From positions 1 to 12,143 of the forward strand of contig NZ_FNNQ01000026.1 of NCBI RefSeq assembly GCF_900106775.1: 12,143 nucleotides of DNA, written 5' to 3'. The position numbers and the translations under genes were made by a program. Positions 6,847 through 12,143 of this stretch are shown here, piece by piece (position 1 is the stretch's first letter; every line of letters starts with the position of its first letter). This DNA comes from Marininema mesophilum. GTDB taxonomy: Bacteria > Bacillota > Bacilli > Thermoactinomycetales > DSM-45169. The notes beneath the pieces are model-generated. The model was not told the origin of the DNA. It did not search any database and saw only the letters and a program-made list of their open reading frames with translations.

Positions 6847-8445
6847 TTGACTGTGGCGAAAAAATATCGTGAAATATCGATTCTTGAGACAAGTGATGTG
6901 CACGGCAATGTATTGCCGATTCATTATGCCAACAATCAAGAATATCAAGTGGGTTTAGCGAGGGTTGCTACTTTAATAGGTAAAGAGAGAGAAAAAAGTG
7001 AGGGTTTAATCTGGATTGACAATGGGGATCTAATTCAAGGAACGCCGCTTGCTTATCACAGCGCACGTTTTGGTCGTGATCGTATGAATCCGATGGTTAA
7101 AATGTTAAATCAGCTTCAGGTTGACGCAGCTATTCTTGGTAATCATGAGTTTAATTATGGCCCTGAAGTATTGGAACAGGTGGTGCAAGATTCCGAGTTT
7201 CCTTGGCTATCTGCTAATATCCTCGATAAACAATCTGGAGAACCTATTTTTGGTACTCCTTGGATGGTGAAGGATGTAGGAGACATCCGTGTAGGGATTC
7301 TTGGTTTGACCACGATCTTTATTCCACGATGGGAAAATCCTGCTCATATTGAAGGAATGAAATTTGTCGATGCTGTGGAGACAGCTAAGCGATGGGTTAA
7401 ATTCCTCAAAGAAGAGCAACAAGTGGATCTAGTAGTAGTTTCTTACCATGGAGGGTTTGAGCGGGATTTGGAGACAGGTGAGCCGATAGAATCTCTCACA
7501 GGGGAGAATCAAGGGTGGCAATTGTGTGCTGAGGTACCTCAAATCGATGTATTGTTGACTGGACACCAACATCGTTTAATTGCAGGGATCGGTCCTAACG
7601 GTACAGCGGTTATTCAGCCAGGAAGTCAAGGAACCCACCTAGGTAAAGTAACGGTTCGTTTTGAAAAGGAGACGGATAGGTGGCAAGTCATTGCGAAACA
7701 TCCAGAGCTCCTCTCTATTGAAGAGAGCGATGCGGATCAAGAAGTACTCTCCTTCGTACGCCCCTATGAGGAAGCGGTGCAGGAGTGGCTTGATCGCCCT
7801 ATCGGAAAGATTGAAGGAGATATGCGGGTAACCGATCCTATGGAGACTCGTCTCAGGGCGAATCCACTGATTCAATTCTTCAATAATGTACAAATGGAGG
7901 CTTCTGGGGCACCCATCTCCAATACAGCCCTCTTTGACAATCATGCTCCTGGCTTAGGGAGCGATGTTACTGTGCGTGATGTAGTGGCAAACTATATCTA
8001 TCCCAATACCCTTCGGGTCCTTCGCTTGACTGGACAAGACATTAAGGATGCCTTGGAAAGGACAGCCGACTATTTCCGACAGGATGAATACGGAGCACCC
8101 ATCGTCAACCCTAAGTTTCTCTTCCCCAAGCCAGTCCATTACAACTATGATATGTGGACTGGTATTGACTATCGCTTAGATATCTCTCTTCCTCCTGGCC
8201 AGCGTGTCGTACATCTCACTTATAAAGGAGAGGAACTTGCGATGGGTGGAGAATATGAAGTCGTTATGAATAACTATCGTGCAAGTGGCGGAGGCGGTTA
8301 TGAGATGTTCTCTGATCGCCCTATTGTCCGAGATATCCCTACAGAAGTCTCTGAACTCATTCTTGATTACATTCTAAAGAAGAAAGTTGTAAGGGCTAAA
8401 GTGGATAACAACTGGGCTGTGCTAGTAGATGGAAAGCCCGTGTAA
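6847..8445 (+). CDS. Bifunctional metallophosphatase/5'-nucleotidase (UshA/CpdB-like, cytoplasmic), copy 1
   Basis: This two-domain phosphoesterase of about 532 residues has an N-terminal calcineurin-like dimetal domain. Its metal ligands are visible in order: SDVHGN (Asp17, His19), DNGD (Asp61), GNHE (Asn99, His100), YHGG (His201) and GHQH (His240, His242). The C-terminal 5'-nucleotidase domain (about 310-510) contains FDNHAPGLGSDVTVRD and NYRASGGGGYEM, the loop that binds the nucleoside base and ribose in this family. There is no signal peptide or membrane anchor, unlike most secreted UshA/CpdB/YfkN relatives, so it should act in the cytoplasm. The TTG start at 6847 is chosen because of its Shine-Dalgarno site. 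GTG 6835 would add four residues. Divergence from phnD suggests joint use in phosphate ester or phosphonate metabolism. Likely reactions are nucleoside 5'-monophosphate or 2',3'-cyclic nucleotide hydrolysis, with specificity unproven. Confidence 0.93.
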   Translation: MTVAKKYREISILETSDVHGNVLPIHYANNQEYQVGLARVATLIGKEREKSEGLIWIDNGDLIQGTPLAYHSARFGRDRMNPMVKMLNQLQVDAAILGNHEFNYGPEVLEQVVQDSEFPWLSANILDKQSGEPIFGTPWMVKDVGDIRVGILGLTTIFIPRWENPAHIEGMKFVDAVETAKRWVKFLKEEQQVDLVVVSYHGGFERDLETGEPIESLTGENQGWQLCAEVPQIDVLLTGHQHRLIAGIGPNGTAVIQPGSQGTHLGKVTVRFEKETDRWQVIAKHPELLSIEESDADQEVLSFVRPYEEAVQEWLDRPIGKIEGDMRVTDPMETRLRANPLIQFFNNVQMEASGAPISNTALFDNHAPGLGSDVTVRDVVANYIYPNTLRVLRLTGQDIKDALERTADYFRQDEYGAPIVNPKFLFPKPVHYNYDMWTGIDYRLDISLPPGQRVVHLTYKGEELAMGGEYEVVMNNYRASGGGGYEMFSDRPIVRDIPTEVSELILDYILKKKVVRAKVDNNWAVLVDGKPV

Positions 8446-8481
8446 GACACTAATAAAAAAGATAATGTCTTGAAAACGAAG

Positions 8482-8516
8482 TGGGCGCAGCTTTAAAAGC
8501 TTCGCTCATTTTATTT
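8482..8516 (+). terminator. Terminator behind metallophosphatase copy 1
   Basis: TGGGCG (8482-8487) pairs with CGCTCA (8503-8508, one G-U). After one C/T mismatch, AGCTT (8489-8493) pairs with AAGCT (8497-8501), and the T-rich 8509-8516 follows. It separates the phosphatase transcript from the rRNA-type promoter that follows. Confidence 0.75.
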
Positions 8517-8526
8517 AAAAAAGGGG

Positions 8527-8555
8527 TTGATCAAGTTATAGATCCATGGTATATT
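8527..8555 (+). promoter_or_regulatory. Duplicate of the 23S promoter, now facing repeat unit 2
   Basis: TTGATC (8527-8532, 4/6), a 17-base spacer and TATATT (8550-8555, 5/6) with an A/T-rich stretch just upstream (8509-8522) form a good sigma-A promoter. A G at 8563 is the likely start. Because of the tandem repeat this copy is cut off from the 23S gene. It would transcribe the antisense strand of the truncated phnC and the second phnD. Confidence 0.65.
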
Positions 8556-9097
8556 ATTTTTTGTCGCCGTAAGGTGATGTGCAAGAGATGCACCTTAATA
8601 ATTTTGGCTTCCTGGGCCAAAGCGCGAGCTATGGAAACGCGTTGTTGCTGTCCTCCAGAGAGTTGATCTGCACGGGTCCATGCTTTTTCAGTGATGCCTA
8701 CACGTTGCAAAGCATTATAGGCTAATTGTTGATCTTCCTTCGGAAATAGGTTAAGTACGGTACGTAATGTGGAGTGATATCCAACACGCCCAGAGAGAAC
8801 GTTGCGCATTACTGTAGAGCGACGAACAAGGTTGAAATTCTGGAAGATCATGCCCACATCACGGCGGATCGAACGTAGTTGTTGCCCTTTTGCGGAAGTG
8901 ATCGAGCGATTGTCGATCTGGATGTCCCCTTCACTAATTTCGTGAAGGCGGTTGATCGAGCGGAGAAGAGTGGATTTTCCTGCACCAGAGCGGCCAACGA
9001 TGACGATAAATTCTCCCTTCTCAAAGGAAAGGTTAATATTCTTTAGCCCGATTGTTCCGTTAGGATACACTTTGGATACATTTTGTATCTCAATCAT
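8531..9097 (-). pseudogene. phnC: Truncated phnC (3' end lost at the duplication junction)
   Basis: The first 167 residues (from the ATG at 9097) are identical to PhnC, including Walker A, the Q-loop and LSGGQQQ. The homology stops at the join 8596/8597, two residues before the Walker B Asp-Glu would appear in LADEP. Translation then runs into 21 unrelated residues encoded by the opposite strand of the 23S leader and promoter, and stops at 8531-8533, inside the duplicated -35 hexamer. Without the catalytic Glu, D-loop and H-loop it cannot be a working ATPase. No phnE follows it. The product could be degraded, or could in principle compete in PhnC dimers. I infer a non-functional by-product of duplication. 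Confidence 0.92.
8571..8596 (+). other. Hairpin in the (orphan) 23S leader ending at the repeat junction
   Basis: GTGCA (8579-8583) pairs with TGCAC (8589-8593) around AGAGA. Alternatively AAGGTG (8571-8576) pairs with CACCTT (8591-8596). The last base of this element is the last base of repeat unit 1. In unit 2 (11984-12009) the element leads into the genuine 23S leader. Confidence 0.5.
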
Positions 9098-9123
9098 AGC
9101 TTTCACCTACTCTTTACGGATTC

Positions 9124-9170
9124 AAAAAGAAAAAGAGATCGTTCCATGGATAATCCTCGAACGATCTCTT
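9124..9170 (-). terminator. Terminator-like hairpin behind phnD copy 2
   Basis: This is an identical copy of the hairpin at 5711-5757: a 12-bp stem, arms 9159-9170 and 9133-9144, followed by U-rich sequence on the - strand. Here it may limit transcription of the useless truncated phnC and of antisense RNA to metallophosphatase copy 1. Confidence 0.73.
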
Positions 9171-9189
9171 GAGACTTAACGAAAAGGTC

Positions 9190-10110
9190 TCAGTACTGGC
9201 CGACGGCTTTTTCGTAGTCGCGAACGGCGCCGAAGTTCTTATCGCTCGAGGGAATATAGCCTTCGTGCGTATAGATTTCTTTGATGATTTTATGGCCTTC
9301 TTTATTTTTACCGATTTTTATAAATGCCTGTTTGATTTTTTCTGCCCATTTCTTGTCGATGTCAGAGCGTACGCTGATGGTATCGTTAGGGATAGGCTTT
9401 GTACGGTGAATGACTTTGGTCTTGGAGAATACATCTTTGTAGTCCTTCGCTACAATATTACGAGCATCTCCAAAAACAGCAGCTGCATCTACTTCACCAT
9501 TAAGTACAGCGATAAGGGCACGATCATGTCCCTTCATGGTAACGCCAGTAACATCCTTTTGTGGGTCGATGCCCGCTTTTTTCATCTCAACAGCAGGCCA
9601 TACATAGCCAGCAGAAGAAGCAACGTCCTGCCAGGCCATTTTCTTACCTTTCAGATCTTTTAAAGTTTTGATTTTAGAGTCTTTTTTAGTGATGATATAT
9701 GCTTCATAGCTATCTACAAGCTTGTCGGTAGGTTTACCGTTTTTAGGGTTTACACCAAAGCGTTGTGATTGGAGTAAAACGTTAGCAGCCTTTTTCTTAT
9801 CATGGGCCATTACATAGGCGCTAGGCGGTAGGAAACCGACATCTACTTGCTTAGAAGCCATTGCTTCGATGATCGTGTTGTAGTCTGTGGAAACGCTTAC
9901 CTTTACAGGAATGCCAAGTTCCTTCTTAAGAAGTTTTTCCAACGGTTTTGCTTTCGCCTCTAAGGTGTCAGCGGCTTGTGATGGTACAAACTGCACCTTT
10001 AGTTCCTTCGGCTTATAAGCCCCTGCTTTACCTGCATCAGAACCACAGCCTGCGAGTAGGCCTGCCACAAGTGCTACCGTTGCGCTAGTGGCGATAAAGC
10101 GTTTTAACAT
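9190..10110 (-). CDS. phnD: Phosphonate-type ABC transporter substrate-binding lipoprotein PhnD, copy 2
   Basis: The 306-residue product is identical to the one encoded at 5777-6697, including the LAGC lipobox (Cys22) and the ASSAGYVWP anion-binding segment. The promoter region, Shine-Dalgarno GGGGGG and downstream hairpin are also copied, so it is expected to be expressed. It lacks a functional cognate phnC-phnE set of its own. Its product could serve the single complete transporter encoded at 3332-5684, raising the ratio of binding protein to permease. The copies have not diverged, so the duplication is either very recent, kept uniform by recombination, or an assembly product. Confidence 0.94.
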   Translation of the reverse strand: MLKRFIATSATVALVAGLLAGCGSDAGKAGAYKPKELKVQFVPSQAADTLEAKAKPLEKLLKKELGIPVKVSVSTDYNTIIEAMASKQVDVGFLPPSAYVMAHDKKKAANVLLQSQRFGVNPKNGKPTDKLVDSYEAYIITKKDSKIKTLKDLKGKKMAWQDVASSAGYVWPAVEMKKAGIDPQKDVTGVTMKGHDRALIAVLNGEVDAAAVFGDARNIVAKDYKDVFSKTKVIHRTKPIPNDTISVRSDIDKKWAEKIKQAFIKIGKNKEGHKIIKEIYTHEGYIPSSDKNFGAVRDYEKAVGQY

Positions 10111-10156
10111 GACATTTCCCCCCAGATAAATTGTTCTAAGAGTACTACCATTTTAC

Positions 10157-10165
10157 AATATACCA
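10157..10165 (-). promoter_or_regulatory. Candidate extended -10 promoter for phnD, copy 2
   Basis: This is the same TGGTATATT element (- strand) as at 6744-6752, at the repeat offset of 3413, again without a convincing -35. Confidence 0.4.
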
Positions 10166-10193
10166 TACAACCGTAATACTAGATATGAAGATC

Positions 10194-10202
10194 TGATATA
10201 AT
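10194..10202 (+). promoter_or_regulatory. Extended -10 promoter for the metallophosphatase gene, copy 2
   Basis: TGATATAAT is identical to 6781-6789. Its full flanking sequence is copied, so copy 2 of the phosphatase gene should be regulated like copy 1. Confidence 0.58.
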
Positions 10203-10259
10203 TTTCTAAGTGAAGGAGTGGGCTGGTAGAATAAGCTCTGTAGAAAGGTGCGGTGCGAT

Positions 10260-11858
10260 TTGACTGTGGCGAAAAAATATCGTGAAATATCGATTCTTGA
10301 GACAAGTGATGTGCACGGCAATGTATTGCCGATTCATTATGCCAACAATCAAGAATATCAAGTGGGTTTAGCGAGGGTTGCTACTTTAATAGGTAAAGAG
10401 AGAGAAAAAAGTGAGGGTTTAATCTGGATTGACAATGGGGATCTAATTCAAGGAACGCCGCTTGCTTATCACAGCGCACGTTTTGGTCGTGATCGTATGA
10501 ATCCGATGGTTAAAATGTTAAATCAGCTTCAGGTTGACGCAGCTATTCTTGGTAATCATGAGTTTAATTATGGCCCTGAAGTATTGGAACAGGTGGTGCA
10601 AGATTCCGAGTTTCCTTGGCTATCTGCTAATATCCTCGATAAACAATCTGGAGAACCTATTTTTGGTACTCCTTGGATGGTGAAGGATGTAGGAGACATC
10701 CGTGTAGGGATTCTTGGTTTGACCACGATCTTTATTCCACGATGGGAAAATCCTGCTCATATTGAAGGAATGAAATTTGTCGATGCTGTGGAGACAGCTA
10801 AGCGATGGGTTAAATTCCTCAAAGAAGAGCAACAAGTGGATCTAGTAGTAGTTTCTTACCATGGAGGGTTTGAGCGGGATTTGGAGACAGGTGAGCCGAT
10901 AGAATCTCTCACAGGGGAGAATCAAGGGTGGCAATTGTGTGCTGAGGTACCTCAAATCGATGTATTGTTGACTGGACACCAACATCGTTTAATTGCAGGG
11001 ATCGGTCCTAACGGTACAGCGGTTATTCAGCCAGGAAGTCAAGGAACCCACCTAGGTAAAGTAACGGTTCGTTTTGAAAAGGAGACGGATAGGTGGCAAG
11101 TCATTGCGAAACATCCAGAGCTCCTCTCTATTGAAGAGAGCGATGCGGATCAAGAAGTACTCTCCTTCGTACGCCCCTATGAGGAAGCGGTGCAGGAGTG
11201 GCTTGATCGCCCTATCGGAAAGATTGAAGGAGATATGCGGGTAACCGATCCTATGGAGACTCGTCTCAGGGCGAATCCACTGATTCAATTCTTCAATAAT
11301 GTACAAATGGAGGCTTCTGGGGCACCCATCTCCAATACAGCCCTCTTTGACAATCATGCTCCTGGCTTAGGGAGCGATGTTACTGTGCGTGATGTAGTGG
11401 CAAACTATATCTATCCCAATACCCTTCGGGTCCTTCGCTTGACTGGACAAGACATTAAGGATGCCTTGGAAAGGACAGCCGACTATTTCCGACAGGATGA
11501 ATACGGAGCACCCATCGTCAACCCTAAGTTTCTCTTCCCCAAGCCAGTCCATTACAACTATGATATGTGGACTGGTATTGACTATCGCTTAGATATCTCT
11601 CTTCCTCCTGGCCAGCGTGTCGTACATCTCACTTATAAAGGAGAGGAACTTGCGATGGGTGGAGAATATGAAGTCGTTATGAATAACTATCGTGCAAGTG
11701 GCGGAGGCGGTTATGAGATGTTCTCTGATCGCCCTATTGTCCGAGATATCCCTACAGAAGTCTCTGAACTCATTCTTGATTACATTCTAAAGAAGAAAGT
11801 TGTAAGGGCTAAAGTGGATAACAACTGGGCTGTGCTAGTAGATGGAAAGCCCGTGTAA
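10260..11858 (+). CDS. Bifunctional metallophosphatase/5'-nucleotidase, copy 2
   Basis: The product is identical to that of 6847-8445. The dimetal-site motifs SDVHGN, DNGD, GNHE, YHGG and GHQH and the C-terminal nucleotidase domain with NYRASGGGGYEM are all intact, and there is no signal peptide. The TTG start is chosen by the same Shine-Dalgarno site (10244-10250). A GTG at 10248 would be four codons longer. This copy lies immediately upstream, in the same direction, of the 23S gene, separated by a terminator and a promoter. Both copies appear fully functional, which doubles the dose of this enzyme relative to phnC and phnE. Confidence 0.92.
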   Translation: MTVAKKYREISILETSDVHGNVLPIHYANNQEYQVGLARVATLIGKEREKSEGLIWIDNGDLIQGTPLAYHSARFGRDRMNPMVKMLNQLQVDAAILGNHEFNYGPEVLEQVVQDSEFPWLSANILDKQSGEPIFGTPWMVKDVGDIRVGILGLTTIFIPRWENPAHIEGMKFVDAVETAKRWVKFLKEEQQVDLVVVSYHGGFERDLETGEPIESLTGENQGWQLCAEVPQIDVLLTGHQHRLIAGIGPNGTAVIQPGSQGTHLGKVTVRFEKETDRWQVIAKHPELLSIEESDADQEVLSFVRPYEEAVQEWLDRPIGKIEGDMRVTDPMETRLRANPLIQFFNNVQMEASGAPISNTALFDNHAPGLGSDVTVRDVVANYIYPNTLRVLRLTGQDIKDALERTADYFRQDEYGAPIVNPKFLFPKPVHYNYDMWTGIDYRLDISLPPGQRVVHLTYKGEELAMGGEYEVVMNNYRASGGGGYEMFSDRPIVRDIPTEVSELILDYILKKKVVRAKVDNNWAVLVDGKPV

Positions 11859-11894
11859 GACACTAATAAAAAAGATAATGTCTTGAAAACGAAG

Positions 11895-11929
11895 TGGGCG
11901 CAGCTTTAAAAGCTTCGCTCATTTTATTT
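11895..11929 (+). terminator. Terminator behind metallophosphatase copy 2
   Basis: The hairpin and T-rich tail are the same as at 8482-8516. It isolates the phosphatase gene from the 23S unit, so the rRNA is not simply read through from the phosphatase promoter. Confidence 0.75.
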
Positions 11930-11939
11930 AAAAAAGGGG

Positions 11940-11968
11940 TTGATCAAGTTATAGATCCATGGTATATT
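11940..11968 (+). promoter_or_regulatory. Promoter of the 23S rRNA gene
   Basis: TTGATC (11940-11945), a 17-base spacer and TATATT (11963-11968) are preceded by an A/T-rich tract that could act as an UP element. The likely first base is G at 11976, about 105 bases before the 23S gene. A start with G would suit the GTP-sensing control of rRNA promoters known in Bacillus, but this is inference. It is the only good promoter I see between the phosphatase terminator and the 23S gene. Confidence 0.68.
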
Positions 11969-11975
11969 ATTTTTT

Positions 11976-12079
11976 GTCGCCGTAAGGTGATGTGCAAGAG
12001 ATGCACCTTGAAAACCGGATATGGAGTAAGCCAAGCAATCTTCATTATGTATGGAGATTTCACCGGAGTGAATGAAGGA
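11976..12079 (+). other. 23S rRNA leader (3' part of a 16S-23S-type spacer)
   Basis: The segment from 12004 (GCACCTTGAAAACCGGAT) resembles the last part of a Bacillota 16S-23S spacer, where CCTTGAAAAC precedes the 23S gene. It holds the GTGCA/TGCAC hairpin (11992-12006) and a 9-bp hairpin with one G-U (12037-12045 with 12051-12059). These may be processing sites. It contains no tRNA. Only bases up to 12009 belong to the tandem repeat. Confidence 0.65.
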
Positions 12080-12143
12080 GAAGTTAGTAAGGGCACACGG
12101 TGGATGCCTTGGCGCCAGGAGCCGAAGAAGGACGGGGCGAACA
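12080..12143 (+). rRNA. 23S ribosomal RNA, 5' end (partial)
   Basis: GTTAGTAAGGGCACACGG, then TGGATGCCTTGGC and AGGAGCCGAAGAAGGACG, is the highly conserved 5' end of bacterial 23S rRNA. The mature 5' end is estimated from other Bacillota. The gene continues beyond the window in the same direction as the 16S gene at 1-54. Confidence 0.97.

Larger units (their letters stand above)
5184..8596. repeat. Tandem duplication, unit 1 (3413 bp)
   Basis: This unit and the next (8597-12009) are direct, adjacent repeats at a constant offset of 3413. I compared them by eye, including the intergenic parts, and saw no difference. It holds the 5' two thirds of phnC, phnD, the metallophosphatase gene, its terminator, the rRNA-type promoter and 34 bases of the 23S leader. 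The left edge is AATAATTTTGG in phnC and the right edge is GCACCTT in the leader. Confidence 0.97.
8597..12009. repeat. Tandem duplication, unit 2 (3413 bp)
   Basis: This is the second copy of the block 5184-8596. At the join, unit 1's last bases CACCTT abut AATAATT. The flanks show no shared bases: A before unit 1 against T at its end, and A after the join against G at 12010. No insertion sequence or flanking repeat is present. Confidence 0.97.

Noticed and set aside
8446..8476. AAGACA ... TGTCTT pairing just after the phosphatase stop as a terminator.
   Set aside because: The stem is only 6 bp with a 16-base A-rich loop and no T tract. The stronger hairpin at 8482-8516 is the better candidate.
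8481..8666. A 61-codon + strand frame across the duplication join.
   Set aside because: It runs through a terminator, a promoter and then antisense phnC, with no credible ribosome site. It is explained by the junction alone.
5184..12009. The repeat considered as a transposon or composite mobile element.
   Set aside because: There is no transposase, no terminal inverted repeats and no target-site duplication. The units are a plain tandem copy.

Overview
The window runs from the last bases of a 16S rRNA gene (1-54) to the first bases of a 23S rRNA gene (about 12080-12143), both on the + strand. In place of the usual few-hundred-base spacer there are about 12 kb of protein-coding DNA. The 16S end (with anti-Shine-Dalgarno CACCTCCTTTCT), the 23S start, strong Shine-Dalgarno sites, GTG/TTG starts and an LAGC lipoprotein signal all point to a Gram-positive Bacillota. 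A Bacilli such as Thermoactinomycetaceae is possible, but that is only a guess from the rRNA ends.

Layout: a short 16S trailer ends in a strong rho-independent terminator (135-168). A penicillin acylase family Ntn-hydrolase gene follows on the - strand (244-3126), with its own promoter. Next is a phosphonate-type ABC importer operon on the - strand, transcribed phnD - phnC - phnE - phnE (6697 down to 3332). It ends in a terminator at 3285-3318 and has a terminator-like hairpin between phnD and phnC. Divergent from phnD is a cytoplasmic bifunctional metallophosphatase/5'-nucleotidase on the + strand (6847-8445), with a terminator behind it. A sigma-A-like promoter and a short rRNA leader come next.

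The block 5184-8596 (3' part of phnC's antisense, phnD, metallophosphatase, terminator, promoter, start of the 23S leader) is repeated head to tail at 8597-12009. The unit is 3413 bp, and I saw no difference between copies by eye. The left copy carries the complete phnC. The right copy carries a phnC truncated inside Walker B (8531-9097), intact second copies of phnD and the metallophosphatase, and the promoter that actually faces the 23S gene. The join has no microhomology.

Functionally, the importer and the signal-less phosphatase look like a phosphorus-scavenging module: uptake of a phosphonate, phosphite or small phosphate ester, and intracellular hydrolysis of phosphoesters or nucleotides. 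No C-P lyase or phosphonatase gene is present. The 16S gene is terminated before the insert and the 23S gene has its own promoter, so the two rRNAs appear to be separate transcription units here. No tRNA gene, transposase, integrase, CRISPR array or phage gene was seen. The duplication and the split operon are the points most worth verifying, and an assembly artefact must be excluded for the duplication.
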